Shown here: positions 32,935-41,065 of the stretch, in pieces | How the letters are laid out: the number at the start of each line of letters is the position of its first letter | How positions within the stretch are numbered: the stretch's first letter is position 1 | From: JAFKFH01 sp017307375 | GTDB lineage: Bacteria > Pseudomonadota > Alphaproteobacteria > Ferrovibrionales > Ferrovibrionaceae | NCBI GenBank assembly: GCA_965229335.1 | Contig: OZ245874.1 | Location: 1,736,001-1,800,000 of the forward strand | Reading direction: 5' to 3' | DNA length: 64,000 nt | The notes under the pieces: generated by a model | Told to the model about the DNA's origin: nothing | The model's database searches: none | What the model saw: only the letters and a program-made list of their open reading frames with translations | Made by a program: the position numbers and the translations under genes

Positions 32935-33255
32935 TCAATGATGGGCCTGATGCTCGGCGTTGCGCTTGCGGGTCTGTGCCGCCTTCCGGGCCGATGCCGA
33001 CCTTTCCGCGGCGGGCCGCGAGGCGGCCGCGCGCCCGCCCGCCTTGCCGCCCTTGTGGGCTGCCGGATGTCCGGTGTGGGCGCCCCGCCCCGATCCGCCG
33101 GCCTTCTTGCCGCCGCCGTCGTCCTTGTTGACCGTGGCCCAGGCCCGGCGCTCGGCTTCTGCTTCGGATACGCCTCGCGCTTCGTAGCTTTCGGCGATGT
33201 GGTCGGCCTTGCGTTCCTGCTTGTCGGTGTATTTCGACTTGTCGCCGCGTGGCAT
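32935..33255 (-). CDS. Small, highly charged hydrophilic protein (so-called plasmid-stabilization-protein family)
   Basis: A 106-residue basic protein starting MPRGDKSKYTDKQERKADHI, followed by EAEAERRAWATVNK and a Gly/Ala/Lys/Arg-rich tail. The N-terminal 45 residues match a small conserved family found in many proteobacteria under the misleading name plasmid stabilization protein; its function is not known. The tail is low-complexity and probably disordered. AAGGAG lies 7 bases before the ATG at 33255. It sits between DJ-1/PfpI and an SDR typical of general-stress regulons, which fits a stress or desiccation role (inference). Confidence 0.8.
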   Translation of the reverse strand: MPRGDKSKYTDKQERKADHIAESYEARGVSEAEAERRAWATVNKDDGGGKKAGGSGRGAHTGHPAAHKGGKAGGRAAASRPAAERSASARKAAQTRKRNAEHQAHH

Positions 33256-33335
33256 CGGATTTCTCCTTCGCTGTTGCGCAGGCAAAACGACGGGGCGGGT
33301 GCGAGGTTCCGGGCCGGGGCCGGCCCGGCCGCGGC

Positions 33336-34193
33336 CTACAGGATCGGCTTGCCGCCGGTGACGGCGATGGTGGCGCCGGATACGTAGGAAGACAGCGGAT
33401 CGGCCAGCATGACATAGGCGGTGGCGAGTTCCGCGGGCTGGCCGGGCCGTTTCATCGGTACCTGCTGGCCGAACTTCGCGACCGTCTCTTTCGGCATGGT
33501 TGCCGGAATGAGCGGGGTCCAGATCGGTCCGGGTGCCACGGTGTTCGCGCGGATGCCTTTCCCGGCGAGGAGCTGCGCCAGGCCGCCGGTGAAGTTCTGG
33601 ATCGCACCCTTGGTCGTGGCATAGGCAAGCAATGTCGGATTCGGGACGTCTGCGTTGATCGAGGCGGTGTTGATGATCGCGCTGCCCGGTTTCATGTGGG
33701 GCACCGCCGCCTTGGTCAGATAGAACATCGCATGGATGTTGACCTTGAAGGTCATTTCCCATTCGTCGTCGCTGATCTCGGCGATATCGTCGAACGTTGC
33801 CTGGTGAGCGGCATTGTTGACCAGGATATCCAGGCCGCCGAGTTCCTTGACCGCGCGATCGACGATCGCCCGGCAATGGGCGGGATCGGCAATATCTCCC
33901 GGCATCAGGATCGCCTTGCGCCCGGCTTCCTCGACGAGGCGCCGGGTTTCCTGCGCGTCTTCGTCCTCGTTGTAGTAGGCGATCAGCAGATCGGCGCCTT
34001 CGCGCGCGAAGGCGAGCGCGACGGCCCGGCCGATGCCGCTGTCGCCGCCGGTAATGACGGCCCGGCGCCCGGACAGGCGGCCCGAACCCTTGTAAGTCGC
34101 CTCGCCGTGATCGGGGACCGGCGTCATCCTGGCCGTGTGACCAGGCATCGGTTGTTTCTGCGCGGGGAAGGGCGGCTTCTCGTGATCGTTCAT
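33336..34193 (-). CDS. SDR family oxidoreductase (YghA / general-stress dehydrogenase type)
   Basis: Short-chain dehydrogenase of 285 residues with an N-terminal extension (about 40 residues, Pro/His rich) typical of the YghA/YdaD subgroup. Motifs are VITGGDSGIGRAVALAFA (NADP binding), LDILVNNAAHQ, the catalytic Ser in NTASINADVP and the Tyr/Lys pair in AYATTKGAIQNF, then VAPGPIWTPL. Members of this subgroup are induced by stress and reduce aldehydes or sugars. It is transcribed in the same direction as the small hydrophilic protein, 80 bases upstream of it. Confidence 0.92.
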   Translation of the reverse strand: MNDHEKPPFPAQKQPMPGHTARMTPVPDHGEATYKGSGRLSGRRAVITGGDSGIGRAVALAFAREGADLLIAYYNEDEDAQETRRLVEEAGRKAILMPGDIADPAHCRAIVDRAVKELGGLDILVNNAAHQATFDDIAEISDDEWEMTFKVNIHAMFYLTKAAVPHMKPGSAIINTASINADVPNPTLLAYATTKGAIQNFTGGLAQLLAGKGIRANTVAPGPIWTPLIPATMPKETVAKFGQQVPMKRPGQPAELATAYVMLADPLSSYVSGATIAVTGGKPIL

Positions 34194-34287
34194 CGGACAT
34201 CTCCTGTGGCGGGGGATGTCGGAGAACCGGTCGGCCCGGGCGTTGTTCCCGGCACCGCGGCAGATCGGCCGGCCCTTAAGGCGGGCG

Positions 34288-34317
34288 CCGCCGCCCCGAC
34301 AGGTCGCGGGGCGGCGG
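34288..34317 (-). terminator. GC-rich hairpin after the chemoreceptor gene
   Basis: CCGCCGCCCCG (34288-34298) pairs with CGGGGCGGCGG (34307-34317) in a perfect 11-bp stem with an 8-base loop. It lies 10 bases beyond the stop of the minus-strand chemoreceptor gene. No T-run follows on that strand, so it is a probable rather than certain terminator. Confidence 0.45.
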
Positions 34318-34327
34318 GCCGGTCTGG

Positions 34328-36469
34328 TCAGGCTGCGTCGAGCAGCGCGGCGACCTCGTCCTCCTGTGCGCCGCGCAGCGTGAAGTGCAGATGCACCCCT
34401 TCGGGTGTGGCGGCGACCACCCGCGCCGTGATCGGCGCGATCCCGGCCAGTGTCAGCACCGCGCGGTCTCCCGGCCGCGCATCGATCCCCGGGGCGAAAT
34501 GGGCGCCGCCGACCGACAGATCGACCAGCCGGCCCTGCATCGCGCGGCCGCCGATGTTGATGCCCGCGGCGATCGAGACGGCAACGCGCTCGATGGCACG
34601 CCGATCGCCGGCAGTCTTGATCGCCTCGAGAAAGTGGACGACCTCGTCGCGCATGGCCGTGGCTGAATCGGAGACATGGGCCGAGGCGGTGCCGACGATG
34701 CCGGCCGCTGCCTTCGTGCCCAGCGCGGCCTCGCGCATCCGGCGGGCGCTTTCGAGCACGTCGGCGACACTGGTCGATGCCTCGTTGACGTTGCGGGCGA
34801 TTTCGCCGGTCGCAGCCGACTGCTCCTCGACCGCCGAGGCAATAGCGAGCGAGACTTCATGCAGCCGCGCGATCATCGCGCTGATGCCCTCGATGAAACG
34901 GACGGCTTCGGTGACCGATCCCTGGACGGCCGCGATCTGGCCGCCGATCTCCTCGGTCGCCCGGGCGGTCTGCCCGGCCAGGTTCTTGACCTCGGTCGCA
35001 ACGACGGCGAAGCCCTTGCCGGCATCGCCGGCCCGCGCCGCCTCGATGGTCGCGTTGAGCGCCAGCAGGTTCGTCTGCCCGGCGATTCCCTGGATCAGCT
35101 CGACGACCTTGCCGATGGCCTGAGCGGTCTGGGCCAGGTCGCGAATCTTGCCCTGCGCACCCTCGCCCTGGGCCACGGCTTCCGCCGCCATGCCCGCCGA
35201 GGCGGCGACCTGGGCGCTGATTTCGGCGATCGCCGCCGACAATTCCTCGCTGGCCGACGCCACCGTCTGCAGCTTCGAGGATGCCTGGTCGGAGGCGCCG
35301 GTCACGGCCGAGGCCTGCACCTCGGTTTCCGTGGCCGAGCTGTCGATCGTGCTCGACGAGGAAGCCATCTCGTCGGCCGAGCGGCCGAGCAGGTCGAGCA
35401 CCCCGGCCATCGCGCCCTGGAAATCGCCGATCAGCCGTTCCATCGCCTGGGCACGGCGATCCTTGGCGGCACGTTCGTGGGCTTCGGCGGCCTCGCGCTC
35501 CGCCCGCAGCCGCTCGCGCTCGGCCGCCATGGCCTGCTCGCGCTCGGCTTCGGCAGCCTGGCGGCGCCGTTCGGCCTCGGCCTGGGCGTGTTCGTCGGCC
35601 AGGCGGCGCTCCATCGCCTCGTTGTCCAGCCGGCGCTGTTCCTCGGCCAGCTTGCGGGCCATCTCCTCGCCCTGCAGCCGCCCCTTTTCGATGCCGTGCT
35701 CGCGCAGTGCCAGCACGGCGCGGGCGATCTCGCCGAATTCGTGGCGCGCTTCGACCATGTCGATCCGCGTGGCGTTGTCGTCCGCGGTCATCGCCCGCAG
35801 CGAAACCAGGATCGACCTGACCGGACCGGTGATCGAACGGCCGATCAGCCAGGCCAGCAGGATCAGCGCCGCGGCGATGCCACCATCGATCGCGGCGGTC
35901 TTCATGATGCGGTCGCGGAACGCCTTCTCGACGTCATCGACATAGATGCCCGAACCGATGATCCAGCCCCAGGGCCTGTAGGCTTCGACATAGGAAATCT
36001 TGGGCTGCGGCTCGGCGGCGCCGGGTTTGGGCCACATGTAGTCGACGAAGCCTGCGCCCTTGGTCGTCGCCACCCGCGCGAATTCGATGAACAGTTTCTT
36101 GCCGGTCGGGTCGGCATAGGCCGATTGATCGCGCCCGATCATGTCGGGGGCGAAGGGATGCATCAAGAGCTTGGGCGAGGCATCCGACACGAAGAAGTAC
36201 TCCTGCCCGTCATAGCGCAGTGCCGACAAGGCGCCGAGGGCCATGGCTTTGGCCTGGTCCTCGGTGATCCGCCCGGCCTTGGCTTCGGCGGCGTAGTGGC
36301 CGACCAGGCTCATCGCCGATTCCACGAGGTTGCGCGTCTTGGCCTGGCGGTCTGCCATCAACGCCTCGCGCAGTGTACGCGCGCCGTCGATGGAAACCGC
36401 GACCAGCGCGATCAGCGACAACACGATGATCACCCACATCCGGGTGGTCAGCTTCACGCCCGACAACAT
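34328..36469 (-). CDS. Methyl-accepting chemotaxis protein with periplasmic Cache domain and C-terminal PilZ domain
   Basis: Membrane chemoreceptor of 713 residues. Order: TM1 (11-29), single Cache domain (about 33-185, with DGQEYFFVSD and YRPWGWIIGSGIYVDDVE), TM2 (191-209), HAMP (210-262), a long Ala/Glu/Arg coiled coil (262-345), the MCP signalling domain with hairpin tip around 459-490 (IQGIAGQTNLLALNATIEAA), and a PilZ-like domain (623-713). The PilZ part shows RRAIER (623-628; RxxxR) and DLSVGG (650-655; D/NxSxxG), the c-di-GMP contacts. The protein thus could couple an external small-molecule signal and cyclic-di-GMP to the CheA pathway. AAGGA lies about 10 bases before the ATG. No che genes are in this window. 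Confidence 0.93.
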   Translation of the reverse strand: MLSGVKLTTRMWVIIVLSLIALVAVSIDGARTLREALMADRQAKTRNLVESAMSLVGHYAAEAKAGRITEDQAKAMALGALSALRYDGQEYFFVSDASPKLLMHPFAPDMIGRDQSAYADPTGKKLFIEFARVATTKGAGFVDYMWPKPGAAEPQPKISYVEAYRPWGWIIGSGIYVDDVEKAFRDRIMKTAAIDGGIAAALILLAWLIGRSITGPVRSILVSLRAMTADDNATRIDMVEARHEFGEIARAVLALREHGIEKGRLQGEEMARKLAEEQRRLDNEAMERRLADEHAQAEAERRRQAAEAEREQAMAAERERLRAEREAAEAHERAAKDRRAQAMERLIGDFQGAMAGVLDLLGRSADEMASSSSTIDSSATETEVQASAVTGASDQASSKLQTVASASEELSAAIAEISAQVAASAGMAAEAVAQGEGAQGKIRDLAQTAQAIGKVVELIQGIAGQTNLLALNATIEAARAGDAGKGFAVVATEVKNLAGQTARATEEIGGQIAAVQGSVTEAVRFIEGISAMIARLHEVSLAIASAVEEQSAATGEIARNVNEASTSVADVLESARRMREAALGTKAAAGIVGTASAHVSDSATAMRDEVVHFLEAIKTAGDRRAIERVAVSIAAGINIGGRAMQGRLVDLSVGGAHFAPGIDARPGDRAVLTLAGIAPITARVVAATPEGVHLHFTLRGAQEDEVAALLDAA

Positions 36470-36544
36470 GTCGATAAGTCCTTCTACCGATTGTTGGGCG
36501 GAAGTCTAATCTATGCCTGGGATACCGCCGGCTGGGCAAATTGC

Positions 36545-36558
36545 CGCACGATCGTGCG
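36545..36558. promoter_or_regulatory. 14-bp perfect palindrome in the chemoreceptor upstream region
   Basis: CGCACGATCGTGCG lies in the gap between the chemoreceptor start (36469, minus) and the small protein start (36623, plus). It could be an operator for either gene, but a 14-bp GC-rich palindrome may also arise by chance here. No known regulator motif is recognised. Confidence 0.25.
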
Positions 36559-36622
36559 TATAGCGGGCGGATCCTTCGGCATGGCAACGCGTTGGCATCC
36601 CATTATCGAAATAGAGGTGACC

Positions 36623-36808
36623 ATGGATCGCGAGACGGATCGCCAGCGCCGGCAGGAACAGCGCCATACCGGTCATGGCGTCGATCACACCGATGGCCAG
36701 CAGAACACCGGCAACCACAAGAAGCCCGATGCGCCCGAAAAGGGCGGCCCGGACCGCTTCGGCGGCACGCGGGCCGGGGCAGCGAATTTGGAACGTAAGC
36801 AGGACTGA
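36623..36808 (+). CDS. Small hydrophilic protein, hypothetical
   Basis: A 61-residue, highly charged protein (MDRETDRQRRQEQRHTGHG... ending NLERKQD) rich in Asp, Arg, Gln, His and Gly, with no hydrophobic core. The start at 36623 has GAGGTG 4 bases upstream, and third codon positions are mostly G/C, like real genes here. No family is recognised. It resembles small disordered stress proteins in composition, as does the 106-residue protein at 32935. A hydrophobic frame on the opposite strand overlaps it and is considered less likely. Confidence 0.5.
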   Translation: MDRETDRQRRQEQRHTGHGVDHTDGQQNTGNHKKPDAPEKGGPDRFGGTRAGAANLERKQD

Positions 36809-36865
36809 CGCCTGCGGCGCTCTACGGCTTTTCTTTGACTATAGGGCCGACGAGTTCGGCCGCAG

Positions 36866-37603
36866 TCAGCCTAGGTTTCGCCCGAACAGGGCGAACAACC
36901 GTTCCCAGTGCCTTTCCGCCGCGTCGCGGTCATAGGTGCGGCGCTGCGGAAAGGCGAAGCCGTGATCGGCAGCCTTGTAGAGTTCGACCTCGTGGCGCAG
37001 CCCCGCCGCGGCCAGGGCCTGGTCGAGCGGTTCGATCCAGTCGACCGGCACGTAGGGGTCGGTCTCGGCGAACGCCACGTAGATCTCGGCATCCGCGTCC
37101 TTCACCGTCAGATGCGGGCTGTCCGGCTTGTCGGTGACGAGCCAGGTGCCGTAGAACGACGCGGCCGCCTTGACCCTGCCGGGATAGCGCGCCGCAGCGC
37201 CCAGCGCATGCTGGCCGCTCATGCAATAGCCGACGGCGCCGACGCGGGCCGCGTCGGCGGCCGGATCGGTTTCGGCGAAGGCGAGCAGGGCATCGCTGTC
37301 GGCCATCACCAACGGCACGTTCAGGCTGTACATCAATTCGGTCATGCGCTTGCGCATCGGGCTTTCCGGATCGGGCGACAGCGGCCCCAGATCCTCGACG
37401 CCGCCGCGATAGTAGAGATTTGGCAGCATCACGTAATAGCCGGCCGCGGCCAGGCGTCGGGCCATGTCGCGCAATTCCTCGCGAATGCCCGGCGCGTCCA
37501 TGTAGAACAGGACGACCGGATGGGGCCCGCCGCGTTCGGGGTGGCAGACGAAGGTGTTCATGGCCCCGGCAGCCGTGGCGATTCCGATCTGGCGTTCGAT
37601 CAT
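36866..37603 (-). CDS. Dienelactone hydrolase family protein
   Basis: Alpha/beta hydrolase of 245 residues. The nucleophile is Cys in VGAVGYCMSGQHALG, as in dienelactone hydrolase (GYCxGG); the acid is in AFAETDPYVP and the His in AADHGFAFPQR. Dienelactone hydrolase opens lactones in chloroaromatic degradation, but most chromosomal family members have unknown substrates. The ATG at 37603 (MIERQIGIAT) has GGGGGAA upstream; the frame to 37654 is less likely. It is a single gene, divergent from selO. Confidence 0.9.
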   Translation of the reverse strand: MIERQIGIATAAGAMNTFVCHPERGGPHPVVLFYMDAPGIREELRDMARRLAAAGYYVMLPNLYYRGGVEDLGPLSPDPESPMRKRMTELMYSLNVPLVMADSDALLAFAETDPAADAARVGAVGYCMSGQHALGAAARYPGRVKAAASFYGTWLVTDKPDSPHLTVKDADAEIYVAFAETDPYVPVDWIEPLDQALAAAGLRHEVELYKAADHGFAFPQRRTYDRDAAERHWERLFALFGRNLG

Positions 37604-37695
37604 CTTGAGCGTTCCCCCGCTTGATTGCGCGGCGCACTCTACACGAAGCCCCACGCCCGTGGCACGACGGCGCGCACCGGTCTAGGATCGTCGGC

Positions 37696-39156
37696 ATGAC
37701 CCTGCATTTCCCGTTCGACAACAGCTATGCCCGGTTGCCCGACCGGTTCTTCGCCCGACTCGCGCCGACCCCGGTCGCCGAACCGCGGCTGATCCGCGTC
37801 AATCACGCGCTGGCGGTCAGGCTCGGCCTCGACCCCGCCGCGCTCGAATCGCCGGAAGGGGTCGCGGTGCTGGCAGGCAATGCGGTACCGGCCGGCGCCG
37901 AGGTGCTGGCGATGGCCTATGCGGGGCATCAGTTCGGCAATTTCGTGCCGCAACTCGGCGATGGCCGGGCGCTGCTGCTGGGCGAGGTCGTGGGCAGCGA
38001 CGGCCAGCGCTACGACATCCAGCTCAAGGGTTCCGGCCCGACGCCGTTTTCGCGGCGCGGCGACGGACGGGCCGCCCTGGGGCCGGTGCTGCGCGAATAT
38101 CTGGTCAGCGAGGCCATGGCCGCGCTGGGCATTCCGACGACCCGGGCCCTGGCGGCGGTCACCACCGGCGATACGGTGTTCCGCGACCGGCCGCTGCCCG
38201 GGGCGGTCATCGCGCGGGTCGCGACGAGCTTCGTGCGCGTCGGCACGTTCCAGTACTTTGCCGCGCGCGGCGATGTCGAGGGTATCCGGCTTCTGGCCGA
38301 CCACGTCATCGCCCGCAACTATCCCGATCTTGCCGGCGCGCCGTATCGGGCCTTGCTCGATGCCGTCGTGGCCGGCCAGGCCGAGCTGGTCGCCCGCTGG
38401 CTGCTGGTCGGCTTTGTCCACGGCGTCATGAATACCGACAACATGTCGATCGCCTGCGAGACCATCGATTACGGCCCCTGCGCCTTCATGGACGGCTACG
38501 ACCCCGGCATGGTGCTGTCGTCGATCGACCATGGCGGGCGTTATGCCTACGGCAACCAGCCGCGTATCGCCCAGTGGAATCTGGCCAGGCTGGCCGAATG
38601 CCTGCTGCCACTGCTGGCCGACGCCGAGGATGCGCAACTGGCCGAGGCTCAGGCGGCGCTCGACGGTTTTGCCCCGCGTTTCGAGGCCGCCTATCACCGC
38701 GGGCTGCGCGCCAAGTTCGGCCTGGAAACGGCGGAAGACGACGATCTCGCCCTCGCCCGCGACCTGATGCAGGCGATGGCGGCGCAGGGCGCGGATTTCA
38801 CGCTGACCTTCCGCCGGCTGGCCGATGCCGTGACGCCCGAGGGGGAATGGCGGCTGCGCGCGCTGTTTGCCGAGCCGGAGGCGGTCGATGCCTGGCTGCC
38901 GCGCTGGCGCGCAAGGCTGGCGCGCGAAGACGGCGACCGGGCGGCGGCCTTGCGGTCGGTCAACCCGGCGTTCATCCCGCGCAACCACCGGATCGAGGAA
39001 GCGATCGCCGCCGCAATCGAGCTTGGCGATTTTAGTCCATTCGCAACGCTGCACGAGGTTCTGGCGCGGCCGTTCGACGATCAGCCGGGCCGCGAGGCCT
39101 ATGCCGAGCCGCCGCAGGATTTCGAGCGGGTGACGGCGACCTTCTGCGGCACCTGA
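37696..39156 (+). CDS. selO: Protein adenylyltransferase SelO (YdiU/UPF0061)
   Basis: Pseudokinase-fold enzyme of 486 residues that transfers AMP from ATP to Ser/Thr/Tyr of target proteins and is linked to oxidative stress (knowledge of the family). Diagnostic segments are MAYAGHQFGNFVPQLGDGRA, LKGSGPTPFSRRGDGRAAL, VHGVMNTDNMS and TIDYGPCAFMDGYDP, the last two being the metal-binding active site. The protein ends TFCGT: the Cys third from the end corresponds to the selenocysteine of eukaryotic SelO. The ATG at 37696 gives the family's normal N-terminus. It appears monocistronic, convergent with the efflux pump. Confidence 0.95.
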   Translation: MTLHFPFDNSYARLPDRFFARLAPTPVAEPRLIRVNHALAVRLGLDPAALESPEGVAVLAGNAVPAGAEVLAMAYAGHQFGNFVPQLGDGRALLLGEVVGSDGQRYDIQLKGSGPTPFSRRGDGRAALGPVLREYLVSEAMAALGIPTTRALAAVTTGDTVFRDRPLPGAVIARVATSFVRVGTFQYFAARGDVEGIRLLADHVIARNYPDLAGAPYRALLDAVVAGQAELVARWLLVGFVHGVMNTDNMSIACETIDYGPCAFMDGYDPGMVLSSIDHGGRYAYGNQPRIAQWNLARLAECLLPLLADAEDAQLAEAQAALDGFAPRFEAAYHRGLRAKFGLETAEDDDLALARDLMQAMAAQGADFTLTFRRLADAVTPEGEWRLRALFAEPEAVDAWLPRWRARLAREDGDRAAALRSVNPAFIPRNHRIEEAIAAAIELGDFSPFATLHEVLARPFDDQPGREAYAEPPQDFERVTATFCGT

Positions 39157-39183
39157 TCGGCCGCCCGGCAGCGATGGACCGGA

Positions 39184-40362
39184 TCAGCGAGACCGGCGCG
39201 GCCACCTCGTCCTGATCAGCGGCAGGCAAGTCAGGTAGAGCGCCGCGCCGGCGATCCAGACAAGGCCGGGGAAGACGTCGCGGCTGGCGAAATAGCCGAT
39301 GCCGATCGCCGGTGGCCCGATGATGCTGGCGAGGCTCGCCATGCTGGCCATCACCCCCTGCAGCCGGCCCTGGTGGTCTTCGCCGGCCTGGCGCGAGGCC
39401 AGCGCCTGCAGGGCGGGGGCGCCGATGCCGCCGAGGCAGAACAGCGGGAACAGCAGGAACGCCATCCACCCCTGTGTGGCCAGCGCGATCAGCACGTAGG
39501 CGGCGGAATCGGCGGCGATGCCGACGACGATCGCCCCGCGTTCGCCGAACCGCTCGGCGATCGGCCCGGCGACGAAGGCCTGGGCGATGGCATGGAAGAA
39601 GCCGAACCCGGCCAGCGACAGCCCGACCATCAGGCCGTTCCAGGCGAACTTGTCCTCGCCATACATCACCCAGACCGTGGCGCCGATCTCGCCCACCAGG
39701 GTCAGCACGACATGCGCGGCGATGAGCGGCAGCAGGGCCGGGAAGGCGAAAGCCCAGCGCAGCGGCGCGAGCGGGTTCAGCGCCGCCCGGTCGAACGCCG
39801 CCGCCCCGCCCCGGCGCGATTCCGGCAGCAGGAACAGCGCCAGGGCCAGGTTCAGCGCATTGAGGCCCGCCGCGGCCAGGAACGGCGCGCGGATCCAGAC
39901 GTCGCCGAGCAAGCCGCCCAGCGCGGGGCCGAGGATGAACCCGGCGCCGAAACAGGCGCTGAGCTGGCCGAAGCGGCGGGCGCGCTGGTCGGGCGGCGTC
40001 ACGTCGGCGACATAGGCATTGGCCACCGCGACCGAGGCGCCGGTGATGCCGGCGACGGCGCGGCCGACGAACAGCAGGCCAAGCGTCGGCGCAGCCGCCA
40101 TGAACAGGTAGTCGACCGCCGCCCCGGCCAGCGAGGCGAGCAGCACCGGGCGCCGGCCGTAGCGGTCGGAAAGTGCCCCCAGCACCGGGGCGCAGACGAA
40201 CTGCATCGCGGCAAACAGCCCGAGGAACAGGCCCATCTGCCAGCCGATCTCGGCGGCATGGCCGACGTCGCGCAACAGCCGCGGAATGATCGGCAGAACC
40301 AGGCCGACGCCCGCGGCGTCCAGCACCACGGTTGCCATGATGATCTTGTAATTCCAGGTCAT
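39184..40362 (-). CDS. tetA: Tetracycline-type MFS efflux pump (TetA-like)
   Basis: Major-facilitator drug/proton antiporter of 392 residues with 12 membrane helices. It matches class A/B-type TetA pumps well: LDAAGVGLVLPIIPRLLRDV at the N-terminus, the loop motif PVLGALSDRYGRRPVLLASL, GRAVAGITGAS, and RARRFGQLSACFGAGFILGP. TetA-family pumps export tetracycline-Mg complexes. It is divergent from a TetR with strong resemblance to true tetracycline repressors, and two tet-like operators lie between them, so tetracycline efflux or a very close substrate is a good prediction. The composition is like its neighbours, so it is not an obvious recent acquisition. Confidence 0.88.
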   Translation of the reverse strand: MTWNYKIIMATVVLDAAGVGLVLPIIPRLLRDVGHAAEIGWQMGLFLGLFAAMQFVCAPVLGALSDRYGRRPVLLASLAGAAVDYLFMAAAPTLGLLFVGRAVAGITGASVAVANAYVADVTPPDQRARRFGQLSACFGAGFILGPALGGLLGDVWIRAPFLAAAGLNALNLALALFLLPESRRGGAAAFDRAALNPLAPLRWAFAFPALLPLIAAHVVLTLVGEIGATVWVMYGEDKFAWNGLMVGLSLAGFGFFHAIAQAFVAGPIAERFGERGAIVVGIAADSAAYVLIALATQGWMAFLLFPLFCLGGIGAPALQALASRQAGEDHQGRLQGVMASMASLASIIGPPAIGIGYFASRDVFPGLVWIAGAALYLTCLPLIRTRWPRRSR

Positions 40363-40371
40363 TCTCGACCT

Positions 40372-40388
40372 ATTTATCGGCGATAAAT
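40372..40388. promoter_or_regulatory. tet-like operator 1
   Basis: Perfect 17-bp palindrome ATTTATC-GGC-GATAAAT starting 10 bases upstream of the efflux-pump start, in the 52-base divergent promoter. It shares the TATC...GATA arms of tet operators but has GGC in the centre. Confidence 0.7.
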
Positions 40389-40392
40389 TAAC

Positions 40393-40405
40393 TTATCAAT
40401 GATAA
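40393..40405. promoter_or_regulatory. tet-like operator 2
   Basis: TTATCAATGATAA contains TATCAATGATA, which is the core of the classical tet operator (known TATCATTGATA in reverse complement). It lies 10 bases upstream of the tetR start and 19 bases centre-to-centre from the first site, mirroring the paired operators of transposon tet regions. Confidence 0.78.
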
Positions 40406-40414
40406 AGAAGCGAC

Positions 40415-41062
40415 ATGAAGGTGGATCGGCAGCGAATCGTCGCGGCAGCACTCGACCTGCTCGACGAAGCAGGGATCGACGGCTTGACCACGCGGGCGCT
40501 GGCCCGGCGGCTCGGGGTGCAGCAACCGGCGCTGTACTGGCATTTTCGGTCCAAGCGCCTGCTGCTCGATGCGCTGAACCAGGAAATCCTCGCCCGTGGC
40601 CACAAGGTGCGGCTGCCCGGACCCGGCCAGGACTGGCGCGAATTCCTGATCGCCAATGCCCGCAGCTTTCGCGGGGCGCTGCTCAGCCATCGCGACGGCG
40701 CCCGCGTCCATGCCGGCACCGAGGCAGATTCCGGCGCCCTGCCGCAGGTCGAGACCCAGCTGGCCTTCCTGGGCCAGGCCGGCTTCACGCCGGAACTGGC
40801 GATGGACCTGCTGGTGGCGATCGGCCGCTATGTCGTCGGCTGCGTGCTGGAGGAACAGGCGGAATACCCGGCGAATTCGGGCCGCGGCCCCGATCTCGAT
40901 GCGGCTGCGGCAAGCCATCCGCTGACTGCCGCCGCCGTCGGCCACTATCGCCGCAGCGGCGCCGATGGCCTGTTCGAAGCCGGCCTGGCGCTGATGATCG
41001 CCGGCGCCGAGGCGCGTTTGCGCGATCGCGGGGCAGGCCCGGCCGGGCCGGCCTGCCCCTGA
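40415..41062 (+). CDS. tetR: Tetracycline repressor TetR-like regulator
   Basis: Repressor of 215 residues that resembles the classical TetR along its whole length, not only in the DNA-binding part. The HTH is EAGIDGLTTRALARRLGVQQ followed by PALYWHFRSKRLLLDAL; the ligand-binding half has RSFRGALLSHRDGARVHAGT and LAFLGQAGFT, matching TetR(B) FRCALLSHRDGAKVHLGT and LAFLCQQGFS. This region holds the tetracycline-Mg contacts (His and Gly-Thr) in the known repressor. It is divergent from the TetA-like pump with two operators between. Induction by tetracycline-type drugs is therefore a specific, testable prediction. Confidence 0.92.
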   Translation: MKVDRQRIVAAALDLLDEAGIDGLTTRALARRLGVQQPALYWHFRSKRLLLDALNQEILARGHKVRLPGPGQDWREFLIANARSFRGALLSHRDGARVHAGTEADSGALPQVETQLAFLGQAGFTPELAMDLLVAIGRYVVGCVLEEQAEYPANSGRGPDLDAAAASHPLTAAAVGHYRRSGADGLFEAGLALMIAGAEARLRDRGAGPAGPACP

Positions 41063-41065
41063 CCG

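Noticed and set aside
36506..36718. 70-residue hydrophobic frame on the minus strand overlapping the small protein at 36623
   Set aside because: It begins with a membrane-like stretch, but no ribosome-binding site stands out, the second half is not membrane-like, and the opposite small frame has a better start signal. I could not fully exclude it.
34676..36808. 710-residue plus-strand frame over the chemoreceptor
   Set aside because: Antisense shadow of the chemoreceptor. Only its last 61 codons (36623-36808), with their own ribosome-binding site, are kept as a possible small gene.
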